Assembly: GCA_023142905.1 (NCBI GenBank) | Contig: JAGLIP010000058.1 | Location: 1 to 6,056 of the forward strand | Length of the DNA stretch: 6,056 bases | DNA from: Candidatus Aenigmatarchaeota archaeon | Lineage (GTDB): Archaea; EX4484-52; B79-G9 | Direction: 5' to 3' | Shown: one piece after another, positions 1-4,649 of the stretch | How positions within the stretch are numbered: position 1 is the stretch's first letter | Layout of the letters: every line of letters starts with the position of its first letter | Made by a program: the position numbers and the translations under genes | The notes under the pieces: model-generated | Told to the model about the DNA's origin: nothing | Seen by the model: the letters and a program-made list of their open reading frames with translations, nothing else | The model's database searches: none

Positions 1-136
1 CTATTTTTTCAAGGGAGTCGCTTCTTGGCTCAATAAGCTTAATGTCTTTTTGGATTATGTGAACTTTGAAGCATTCAAAAATCTTTTTTGCTTCTGTTAT
101 TTTTCCATTGTTTCCTGTTGCAAATGCGATATCCAT
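1..136 (-). CDS. rdgB: HAM1/RdgB-type XTP/dITP pyrophosphatase, N-terminal part (runs off left edge)
   Basis: Enzymes of this family hydrolyse non-canonical purine nucleotides (XTP, dITP/ITP) to the monophosphate plus pyrophosphate, keeping them out of DNA and RNA in the cytoplasm. Only the first 45 codons are in the window. The reading starts MDIAFATGNNGKITEAKKIF, which carries the family's N-terminal nucleotide-binding signature T-G-N-x-x-K (residues 7-12) followed by Glu15, at the extreme N-terminus as in archaeal members. The family is usually about 180-200 aa, so roughly three quarters is missing. The ATG at 136 is the only sensible start: the gatA stop codon lies in the same frame seven codons upstream and no other start codon falls between. 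There is no clear Shine-Dalgarno sequence, and it follows gatA by 21 nt, so co-transcription with gatA is likely. The family call is firm; substrate preference is inferred. Confidence 0.86.
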   Translation of the reverse strand, partial: MDIAFATGNNGKITEAKKIFECFKVHIIQKDIKLIEPRSDSLEKI

Positions 137-157
137 ATAGATATTTTGAAAGATGAT

Positions 158-1555
158 TTAATATGTTTTGTGTGTTGCGTCCGCTAATTTCAATATTTTT
201 TCTTCATGCATGTGGTCTGCGAGAATATGCATTCCGACAGGCATTGATTGATGTGTTCCTGCAGGAACAGAAATCATTGGTATTCCGGCCAGATTTGGTC
301 CTGCGGTTAAAATGTCTGCAAAATAATTTTCAACAGGTGTCAGTTTTTCTATGTCTTTAAATTTAGGGGCAACAAAAGGCATTGTGGGGGACACAAGGCA
401 GTCGTATTTTTTGAATGCTTTCTTGTAGTCGTTTATGATTAAGGTTCTTACTTTCATTGCCTTTAAATAATACTGGTCGCGGTATCCTGCCATCCGTGCG
501 TAGGTTCCTAATATTATCCTTCTTTTTGCTTCTTCGCCTAAGTATTTTCCCCGCATGTCTGAGAAATACTCGTTGAAGTCCCGGCCTTTAAGGTCTTCTG
601 ATGCGCCGTATCGCATTCCGCAGAACTTGGCTAAATTGGTGCTGGTTTCGCACATAGCGATTATGTAGTATGAGGGGATTGTGTATTTTGTTGTTGGGAG
701 CGAGCATTTTTCATATGTTGCGCCTAAGGATTCCAGTTGCTTTATTTTATCCCAGATTATGTTTTTTATCTTGTCGTCAATTTTATCACTAAAGTATTCT
801 TTGGGAACGCCAAGTTTCATGCCTTTTATGTCTTTTTTTGTTGCGGCTAGGAAATTAGGGACTTTTTCGTTGATGGATGTTTCATCCATTGGGTCATGTC
901 CTGCCATTATGTTAAGGGCAATTGCTGCATCTTCAACAGTCTTTCCCATTGCGCCGATTTTGTCAAGAGAATTTGCATAGTCAATAAGCCCGTATCTTGA
1001 TACCCGGCCGTAAGTTGGTGTAATGCCTACAGTTCCTGTGAATGCTGCGGGGGCTGAAATTGAGCCGCCTGTTGATTCTGCGATTGCGATATGCGGCATG
1101 TCAAGTGCTGCTATAAGACCGCCTGCACCGCCTGATGAGCCGCCGCATGAGCGTGTTGGGTCAAGTGGGTTTTTAGGAATTTTGTATGCGCAGTTGGTTG
1201 AGAATGTTCCATGCCCGAATTCGTCCTGTGCTGTTTTTCCAACAATTACACCGCCCTGCTCTTTTAATTTTTTGATTGCTGTTGCGTCAAAAGGAGGGAT
1301 GTAATTTTCAAGAATTTTTGAGCCCGCCGTGGTTTTTATGTTTTGAGTGCAGATGCAGTCTTTTACTGAAAGCGGGAGCGCGGTTAGTTTTCCAGGATTT
1401 ATTTTTGGTTTTTTGTCGTTGATTGTTATTAGGAGATTGTATTTTTTGTCTGCTTCTTTTAGCTTTTCGAAGAATTTCTGGTAGAAATCATCATAATTTA
1501 TGTTTCCGTTGTTTGATACAGCGATAAATTGTGCGGGGGTCATTTCGTATTTCAT
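158..1555 (-). CDS. gatA: Glutamyl-tRNA(Gln)/aspartyl-tRNA(Asn) amidotransferase subunit A
   Basis: GatA is the glutaminase subunit of the GatCAB complex. It releases ammonia from glutamine, which GatB uses to amidate mischarged Glu-tRNA(Gln) or Asp-tRNA(Asn). The 465-aa product is full length for the family. The amidase-signature Ser-cisSer-Lys triad is visible: Lys65 in SVKD, the cis-Ser in GGSSGG (Ser140 by alignment) and the nucleophile Ser165 in TGGSIS. The TPTYGRVSRYGLIDYANSLD block (180-199) is highly characteristic of GatA and separates it from other amidases. The segment before the nucleophile reads E-S-T-G-G-S-I-S where bacterial GatA usually has S-D-T-G-G-S-I-R, and the cisSer-to-Ser spacing is one residue longer (25 against 24). 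The start at 1555 has a TATA box centred about 25 nt upstream, so the mRNA may be leaderless. gatC lies 53 nt upstream; gatB is not in the window. GatDE can be excluded because it has no GatA-type subunit. Confidence 0.96.
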   Translation of the reverse strand: MKYEMTPAQFIAVSNNGNINYDDFYQKFFEKLKEADKKYNLLITINDKKPKINPGKLTALPLSVKDCICTQNIKTTAGSKILENYIPPFDATAIKKLKEQGGVIVGKTAQDEFGHGTFSTNCAYKIPKNPLDPTRSCGGSSGGAGGLIAALDMPHIAIAESTGGSISAPAAFTGTVGITPTYGRVSRYGLIDYANSLDKIGAMGKTVEDAAIALNIMAGHDPMDETSINEKVPNFLAATKKDIKGMKLGVPKEYFSDKIDDKIKNIIWDKIKQLESLGATYEKCSLPTTKYTIPSYYIIAMCETSTNLAKFCGMRYGASEDLKGRDFNEYFSDMRGKYLGEEAKRRIILGTYARMAGYRDQYYLKAMKVRTLIINDYKKAFKKYDCLVSPTMPFVAPKFKDIEKLTPVENYFADILTAGPNLAGIPMISVPAGTHQSMPVGMHILADHMHEEKILKLADATHKTY

Positions 1556-1576
1556 AGGATTATCTCATAATTTAAC

Positions 1577-1584
1577 TATTTAAA
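1577..1584 (-). promoter_or_regulatory. TATA box for gatA
   Basis: Read on the minus strand this is TTTAAATA, matching the archaeal TATA consensus. Its centre is about 25 nt upstream of the gatA ATG at 1555, where TBP would direct initiation at or next to the start codon. It lies in the 53-nt gatC-gatA gap, so gatA probably has its own leaderless promoter in addition to any readthrough from gatC. Confidence 0.55.
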
Positions 1585-1608
1585 AATATTTGAACTGAGC
1601 ACCTTTGG

Positions 1609-1887
1609 TTAAATTGCTTTAGGTCCTTTGAAGAATCCTTTTTCGTTTAGTGCTGTGTTTGCAAGGGATTCTTTTTGGGTTAGGCATGACTCTTCTTTGT
1701 CTTCTCTTAATGCGGTTTTTGCCTCAACGGGCTGGAATGTTGGCTTAATTCCTGTGACTGTTGCAGAGTCCAAGTCCTTAAAAGAGTCAAGAATATTTTT
1801 TATGTCTTTTTCGAATTTGTTTTTTTCTGCGGCAGTTAGACTTATCTTTGCGACAGACGCCACTTTGTCAACGATGTTTTGTTTCAT
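1609..1887 (-). CDS. gatC: Glutamyl-tRNA(Gln)/aspartyl-tRNA(Asn) amidotransferase subunit C
   Basis: GatC is the small belt-like subunit that wraps GatA and GatB together and stabilises the complex. The 92-aa product (MKQNIVDKVASVAKISL...) has the family layout: an N-terminal helical segment (residues 3-40), then a T-G-I-K-P-T-F stretch (45-51), an ALRED motif (59-63), and the terminal GFFKGPKAI that matches the family's usual GFFxxP ending. The frame is open upstream to 1974, but the extra 29 residues do not look like GatC and no good start lies there. The ATG at 1887 gives the normal length (about 90-100 aa) and sits about 28 nt from a TATA-like element. No Shine-Dalgarno is visible, consistent with a leaderless message. 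Its partner gatA follows on the same strand. Confidence 0.93.
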   Translation of the reverse strand: MKQNIVDKVASVAKISLTAAEKNKFEKDIKNILDSFKDLDSATVTGIKPTFQPVEAKTALREDKEESCLTQKESLANTALNEKGFFKGPKAI

Positions 1888-1910
1888 AGTATTATTTATG
1901 TAATCGATTG

Positions 1911-1920
1911 TTTTTAAAAT
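1911..1920. promoter_or_regulatory. Shared TATA element between gatC and the divergent gene
   Basis: The top strand reads TTTTTAAAAT and the bottom strand ATTTTAAAAA, so the element is nearly symmetric and could be bound by TBP in either orientation. Its centre (about 1915.5) is 28 nt from the gatC ATG on the minus strand and 25-30 nt from the TTG/GTG start cluster (1940-1948) on the plus strand. Both distances fit archaeal TATA-to-start spacing for leaderless genes. The gap between the two genes is only about 55 nt and holds no other equally good pair of boxes, although TTATTTATG near 1892-1900 is a weaker plus-strand alternative. Confidence 0.45.
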
Positions 1921-1930
1921 CTTTTGGGAT

Positions 1931-1936
1931 AAGGAG
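1931..1936 (+). promoter_or_regulatory. Shine-Dalgarno-like AAGGAG deciding a GTG start
   Basis: AAGGAG lies 3 nt before a TTG (1940), 6 nt before a GTG (1943) and 9 nt before a second GTG (1946). The 6-9 nt spacing favours a GTG. If transcription starts at the shared TATA box (TSS near 1941) this element would not be in the mRNA, so the two signals support slightly different models of initiation. Confidence 0.35.
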
Positions 1937-1942
1937 TTCTTG

Positions 1943-2647
1943 GTGGTGGATGTGACCAGATATTGTTTAGACAATAATGTTTTCGGGTTGGGGAAAAAAC
2001 AGGCATTTGCTTATAGTTGGGACCCCTTAGATACAACTATTTTAGATTCTGAAATTAATGAGAACCCGTTTGATGCATCTGTTAAAATGTCGCTTGTTTT
2101 TGATGGAAATATTGCTGGTCCAAATAATGCCGGAATTGTTTTGGGGTATATGGCTCCTGAAAATCTAGGAGTTAAAGAATATTTTTCATTAAAAGATGTG
2201 GGTGTTCGGGCCATTATGGATATGGAGGATACAGATGTTATTTTTGTTCTTCCTTCAGATGTTGAGCATATGTTTTACACTTGCCAGACCATTTACGCGC
2301 TTGCCTGTGGGGGTGAAACGCAGATTGATATTCGTGAAACTATTGAAAAATTGTATGGTATTTATTCGTTGTCTGAATCTAAAACATATTCGTTGTTTAA
2401 GAATGCCATGTTTGATAAATTCGGCGAAGATCGCGGTAATATGCTGTGCGATGATGTGGTCGAGCAGTATTCTTCTTTGGTTAATTTATGGGATGAATAC
2501 ATTTCTTTACGGGTTAAGGGTGAAGGCGTAAGTATAATAGACATTCTTGATGATGCGGTATCTGATGATTCTTCCTGGATAGTTAATGGGCATGTTTATC
2601 GGGATGTTGCTTTCGGTTTTGCATGGTGGCGAGAGCGGCGCGGTTGA
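1943..2647 (+). CDS. Uncharacterised acidic cytoplasmic protein, about 234 aa
   Basis: I do not recognise this protein. It is an open frame of about 234 codons that reads as genuine coding sequence: a balanced mix of hydrophobic and charged residues, with amphipathic stretches such as IRETIEKLYGIYSL. No signal peptide or membrane segment is visible. It is rich in Asp and Glu, including an acidic patch DILDDAVSDD near residues 200-209, and has four Cys (about 8, 114, 122, 169). It ends in an aromatic and basic tail, FAWWRERRG. The start is uncertain among TTG 1940 and GTG 1943/1946; 1943 is chosen for its 6-nt spacing from AAGGAG. It diverges from gatC across a shared promoter region and is followed by T-runs. 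A second frame stays open through its 3' end to 2774, so a frameshifted longer ancestor cannot be excluded. No function can be assigned from sequence alone. Confidence 0.72.
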   Translation: MVDVTRYCLDNNVFGLGKKQAFAYSWDPLDTTILDSEINENPFDASVKMSLVFDGNIAGPNNAGIVLGYMAPENLGVKEYFSLKDVGVRAIMDMEDTDVIFVLPSDVEHMFYTCQTIYALACGGETQIDIRETIEKLYGIYSLSESKTYSLFKNAMFDKFGEDRGNMLCDDVVEQYSSLVNLWDEYISLRVKGEGVSIIDILDDAVSDDSSWIVNGHVYRDVAFGFAWWRERRG

Positions 2648-2693
2648 TTTTACTCCACAGGAAATGAACCATTTTCCAAAGGAACCAAAGGTT

Positions 2694-2730
2694 TGTTCTA
2701 CTGGAAGCAACCGGGGTGTTCTATTGGAAG
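2694..2730 (+). repeat. Imperfect tandem repeat, 23-bp period
   Basis: TGTTCTACTGGAAG (2694-2707) recurs as TGTTCTATTGGAAG (2717-2730), 13 of 14 bases identical, with a 9-nt spacer. It lies just after the stop of the preceding gene. The period is not a multiple of three, which argues against a coding repeat. The function is unknown and it could be a chance duplication. Confidence 0.4.
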
Positions 2731-2760
2731 TCAAGGTAATACTGTTTAATTGTGAGAATA

Positions 2761-2798
2761 TTTTTGTTTTTTAAAATAATGTTTGTTTTTGAATTTTT
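2761..2798 (+). terminator. Archaeal T-tract terminator after the uncharacterised gene
   Basis: There are four T-runs of five or six (2761-2765, 2767-2772, 2786-2790, 2794-2798) on the plus strand about 115 nt after the stop codon. Archaeal RNA polymerase terminates at such runs without needing a hairpin. No strong stem precedes them. Confidence 0.5.
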
Positions 2799-2804
2799 AC
2801 GAGC

Positions 2805-2812
2805 TTATATAT
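2805..2812 (+). promoter_or_regulatory. TATA-like box TTATATAT
   Basis: TTATATAT lies in a TA-rich stretch just after the T-runs. It predicts initiation near 2834, immediately beside an ATG at 2835 that opens a 14-codon frame (see findings). It could equally feed the downstream ftsZ region. It is weaker than the TATA box at 2927. Confidence 0.35.
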
Positions 2813-2926
2813 TATAGGCGGTAAATAAATAAGGATGATTAAGGGGTATTGGTTCGCTTGGTGCGTATTTTTAATATAGAGACTGTAGTATATACATCTA
2901 GAAATATATTTGTGACTGTAAAAACA

Positions 2927-2934
2927 TTTATATA
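2927..2934 (+). promoter_or_regulatory. Strong TATA box TTTATATA for the ftsZ leader or a small RNA
   Basis: This is an exact TTTATATA inside the 13-mer AAACATTTATATA, which recurs exactly at 4614-4626 upstream of the exported-protein gene. Expected initiation is about 25-26 nt downstream, near 2956. No start codon with a useful frame lies there, so the product would be an untranslated leader of about 315 nt in front of ftsZ or a separate non-coding RNA. Confidence 0.6.
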
Positions 2935-2970
2935 TGCCCTTATTCAAAAAATAAATTAGATTTTCACATT

Positions 2971-2996
2971 CACAATTGTCTTGGACAACAATTGTG
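2971..2996 (+). other. Hairpin H1 with TTGGAC loop
   Basis: CACAATTGT (2971-2979) pairs perfectly with ACAATTGTG (2988-2996), giving 9 bp. The loop is CTTGGACA (8 nt). Confidence 0.6.
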
Positions 2997-3021
2997 TAAT
3001 TGGGCGTTATTTGAATCGTAT

Positions 3022-3047
3022 TTCAAATTTTTTGGACGAAATTTGAA
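3022..3047 (+). other. Hairpin H2 with TTGGAC loop
   Basis: TTCAAATTT (3022-3030) pairs perfectly with AAATTTGAA (3039-3047), giving 9 bp. The loop is TTTGGACG (8 nt). The stem length, loop length and position of TTGGAC are the same as in H1, but the stem sequence differs. Confidence 0.6.
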
Positions 3048-3072
3048 TTCATTTGGACTTTTGCATTAAATT
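3040..3072 (+). other. Hairpin H3 with TTGGAC loop, overlapping H2
   Basis: Positions 3040-3051 pair imperfectly with 3062-3072: about ten pairs, one mismatch and one bulged G at 3045. They enclose a loop of about 10 nt containing TTGGAC. The 5' arm reuses most of the 3' arm of H2, so H2 and H3 cannot form together. Confidence 0.4.
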
Positions 3073-3093
3073 ACTACTAGTTTTGAACTTTTA

Positions 3094-3117
3094 ATCAGCG
3101 TTTGGACAAACACCGAT
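3094..3117 (+). other. Hairpin H4 with GGAC tetraloop
   Basis: GTTT (3100-3103) pairs with AAAC (3108-3111) around a GGAC loop. The helix extends outward with two mismatches to 3094 and 3117 (8 of 10 pairs). The loop geometry differs from H1 and H2, so this is the weakest member of the set. Confidence 0.35.
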
Positions 3118-3165
3118 GTTTTATTTCTAAAAAAGATAATGTTGATTAGCTTAAATAAGCTTTTC

Positions 3166-3219
3166 GCTTGTCGAAGATATGTGTTGCATAGCATATATTG
3201 CACAATATATCTTCGAAGC
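3166..3219 (+). other. Long hairpin before the ftsZ start
   Basis: CGAAGATAT (3172-3180) pairs with ATATCTTCG (3207-3215), and the helix is extended by GCTT (3166-3169) with AAGC (3216-3219) across a 2-nt bulge. An inner TGCA pair set closes the apex. The first GCTT can instead pair with AAGC at 3157-3160, and that AAGC can pair with AGCTT at 3148-3152, so there are alternative folds. The structure ends about 54 nt before the ftsZ ATG. Confidence 0.5.
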
Positions 3220-3272
3220 AATGGCCGCTTGGAAGACGGGGAGTAAAAAAAATAAAAAGGGGATGTATAGGA

Positions 3273-4388
3273 ATGGAATCCATCATACAAAGTGCTGTAT
3301 CAAAACAGGCAAATGGCGGTCTTGGTTATATCGGGACCTTAACAGAAGAAAAACAACCGGAAGATTTCGCTGATGCGAATGACGCCAGAATCGTTGTTGT
3401 CGGTGCAGGAGGCATGGGCTGCAATGCAATAAATCGGCTTCAAAGCGTTGGTATTGTTGGGGCAGAGACAATAGCAATGAATACAGATATGAAGCACTTA
3501 AGGACTATACAGTCTGACAGAAAAATATTGCTCGGCCAGGAGCTTACAAAAGGTTTAGGTGCAGGCGGATACCCGAATACTGGAAAACAGGCAGCAGAAG
3601 AATCAATAAATGAGGTTCGTGACGCTCTTCGCGGTGTTGACATGGTCTTCGTGACCGCCGGTATGGGCGGCGGAACCGGAACCGGATGCGCTCCTGTTGT
3701 TGCAGAATGCGCGAAATCTCAAGGCGCTATTGTAATAGGTGTTACAACAATGCCGTTTAAGATTGAAGGTGCAAGAATCCACAAGGCAGAAGAAGGGCTT
3801 GCAAAATTAAGGCAGGTTTCGGATACTGTAATTGTAATAGAGAATGACAAGCTTGTAGAGATTGCAGGAAACATGCCATTACAACAGGCATTTTCTGTGG
3901 CTGACGAGATTATTGTCACAATGATTAAAGGAATTACAGAGACAATCGCTGTTCCTTCTGTTGTGAATCTTGACTATGCTGATGTTAAAGCAGTTATGAG
4001 TGCCGGCGGAGTGGCTATGATTGGTGTTTCTGAATCATCATCTGCTGCAAGGGCTCGCGAGTCAGTTGAACAGGCAATGACGAATCCGCTTCTGGATGTT
4101 GATTACAGGGGGGCTACAGGCGCTCTTGTGCACATAACCGGCGGACCCGACATGAGGCTTGATGAGATTAATGAAGTCGGTGACTTTGTTGCAAAGCATC
4201 TGGATGCAGGAGCCCAGACAATATGGGGTGCCAGGATTGACGATTCTATGAAAGGCAAGATGCGTGTGATTACAATCATTACGGGTGTAAAATCGCAGTA
4301 TATCTTAGGACCGCAGTCAAAGCTTCAGGAAAGTGTTGCTGAGGCACAATCCTTAGGACAGACTTTGGGTATTGAAGTGATACGCTAA
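3273..4388 (+). CDS. ftsZ: Cell-division GTPase FtsZ
   Basis: FtsZ is the tubulin homologue that polymerises into the midcell ring with GTP. The 371-aa product has a Rossmann-type start [18 protein letters not shown] (39-56), the tubulin/FtsZ signature GGGTGTG (132-138) that binds GTP phosphates, and the T7 synergy loop N-L-D-Y-A-D (232-237) whose acidic residues complete the hydrolysis site of the neighbouring subunit. It therefore looks catalytically intact. The C-terminal domain ends at LGIEVIR with only a short tail and no bacterial-type FtsA/ZipA-binding peptide, as in archaeal FtsZ. A ~38-residue N-terminal extension precedes the core. The ATG at 3273 is preferred over an in-frame TTG at 3198, whose extra 25 residues come from the upstream hairpin; AGGGG at 3258-3262 provides a modest Shine-Dalgarno. 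It is preceded by a long structured leader and followed by hairpin terminators. FtsZ1 against FtsZ2 cannot be settled here. Confidence 0.97.
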   Translation: MESIIQSAVSKQANGGLGYIGTLTEEKQPEDFADANDARIVVVGAGGMGCNAINRLQSVGIVGAETIAMNTDMKHLRTIQSDRKILLGQELTKGLGAGGYPNTGKQAAEESINEVRDALRGVDMVFVTAGMGGGTGTGCAPVVAECAKSQGAIVIGVTTMPFKIEGARIHKAEEGLAKLRQVSDTVIVIENDKLVEIAGNMPLQQAFSVADEIIVTMIKGITETIAVPSVVNLDYADVKAVMSAGGVAMIGVSESSSAARARESVEQAMTNPLLDVDYRGATGALVHITGGPDMRLDEINEVGDFVAKHLDAGAQTIWGARIDDSMKGKMRVITIITGVKSQYILGPQSKLQESVAEAQSLGQTLGIEVIR

Positions 4389-4407
4389 AGGGGGATTCAA
4401 GCTGTAC

Positions 4408-4599
4408 GGGCGCCTTTGCTAAAAGGGTTCGTGTGGAACAGGCGCAGTTTGGGAGATGCTGCGCCTTTTATCTTTGCTTTAAGCAGGCGACTGCTTTTAA
4501 GTTGCGCTGTTATTCCACAGCGTAAAAATACAGCACTACGGGGTACTGCCATACCCCTGTATGCCCTTTTGAAAAGCGCCCGGAATTTTTTTCGGGCGC
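4408..4599 (+). ncRNA. Hairpin-dense structured RNA or ftsZ 3' UTR
   Basis: This interval packs at least six helices into about 190 nt: GTTC/GAAC (4427-4439), GGCGCAG/CTGCGCC (4441-4465), AAGCAG/CTGCTT capped by a GCGA (GNRA) tetraloop (4481-4496), CGCTGT/ACAGCG (4505-4522), ATACAG plus GGGTA with TACCC plus CTGTAT (4528-4562, with a 7-nt bulge), and GCGCCCG/CGGGCGC (4576-4599). CGGGCGC at 4407-4413 is an exact copy of 4593-4599 and could instead pair with 4576-4582, closing the whole region into one multibranched fold. It looks GC-richer than the flanking intergenic DNA. No promoter is visible upstream, so it would be released from the ftsZ transcript. It does not match RNase P, SRP, tRNA or 5S RNA by eye. 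It may simply be serial terminators. Confidence 0.4.
4441..4475 (+). terminator. Stem-loop plus T-rich tail after ftsZ
   Basis: A perfect 7-bp stem GGCGCAG/CTGCGCC (4441-4447 with 4459-4465) and an 11-nt loop are followed at once by TTTTATCTTT. It sits 52 nt after the ftsZ stop and resembles an intrinsic terminator. GGCGC at 4441-4445 can alternatively pair with GCGCC at 4410-4414, which would disrupt it. Confidence 0.5.
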
Positions 4600-4609
4600 A
4601 CTAATTTTT
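4576..4609 (+). terminator. Second stem-loop terminator with T-runs
   Basis: GCGCCCG (4576-4582) pairs with CGGGCGC (4593-4599), seven GC-only pairs. The loop carries seven consecutive T (4586-4592), and another five T follow at 4605-4609. It lies just before the promoter of the next gene and probably insulates the two transcription units. Confidence 0.5.
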
Positions 4610-4618
4610 ATCTAAACA

Positions 4619-4626
4619 TTTATATA
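4619..4626 (+). promoter_or_regulatory. TATA box TTTATATA for the exported-protein operon
   Basis: This is an exact archaeal TATA consensus centred about 27 nt before the ATG at 4650, so the message is probably leaderless or nearly so. It lies within AAACATTTATATA, identical over 13 nt to the box upstream of the ftsZ leader. Confidence 0.65.
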
Positions 4627-4649
4627 CAACCTAAAGGCAAATATGTCTT

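Larger units (their letters stand above)
2956..3272 (+). ncRNA. Structured ftsZ 5' leader or small RNA with four TTGGAC hairpin loops
   Basis: The predicted transcript from the 2927-2934 TATA box has no convincing gene before the ftsZ ATG at 3273. TTGGAC occurs four times on the same strand (2981, 3032, 3053 and 3102). In the first two it fills positions 2-7 of an 8-nt loop closed by a perfect 9-bp stem, and the stems have unrelated sequences. The third and fourth sit in loops of less perfect stems. A conserved loop on divergent stems suggests recognition as RNA by a protein or by loop pairing. Two further overlapping stem families follow at 3148-3169 and 3166-3219. Where the RNA ends, and whether it is joined to ftsZ, cannot be told from sequence. 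I know no named RNA family with this pattern in archaea. The boundaries are approximate. Confidence 0.45.

Noticed and set aside
136..160. gatA-rdgB fusion through the in-frame TAA
   Set aside because: The two frames coincide and only seven codons separate them, but a normal TAA and a good ATG make two separate genes the simple reading.
1888..1974. 29-residue N-terminal extension of gatC
   Set aside because: The added residues do not resemble GatC, would overlap the divergent gene, and would remove the gatC TATA box from its proper position. The start at 1887 gives normal length.
2881..2920. Direct repeat GACTGTA (2881-2887 and 2914-2920)
   Set aside because: Seven nucleotides at 33-nt spacing in AT-rich DNA is within chance expectation, and no other feature depends on it.
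2956..3120. TTGGAC array as a CRISPR or DNA operator array
   Set aside because: The repeat unit is only 6 nt with irregular spacing (51, 21, 49) and no spacer/repeat organisation. The flanking palindromes differ between copies, unlike operators for one protein.
2956..3120. CsrA-binding sponge RNA
   Set aside because: The form is similar (GGA in loops), but promoters and proteins indicate an archaeon and CsrA is bacterial. The flanking bases (TTGGAC) also differ from the usual ANGGA core. It is kept only as an analogy.
3198..3272. 25-residue N-terminal extension of FtsZ from a TTG start
   Set aside because: The extension is encoded by the 3' half of the long hairpin, has no ribosome-binding site at the right distance, and does not resemble FtsZ N-termini.
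3066..3290. Minus-strand open frame of 74 codons in the ftsZ leader
   Set aside because: It covers the hairpins and has a Phe/Ser/Tyr-rich composition typical of the antisense of AT-rich DNA; there is no promoter or ribosome-binding signal.
4421..4445. tRNA T-arm-like GGGTTCGTGTGGAAC
   Set aside because: It lacks the TTCRANYCC T-loop pattern, and no acceptor, D or anticodon arm can be built around it.
4416..4604. Open frame of 62 codons downstream of ftsZ
   Set aside because: It begins with TTG, has no ribosome-binding signal, runs through several perfect hairpins and both terminator-like stems, and its Arg/Leu-rich translation resembles no protein. The structure explains the sequence better than coding does.
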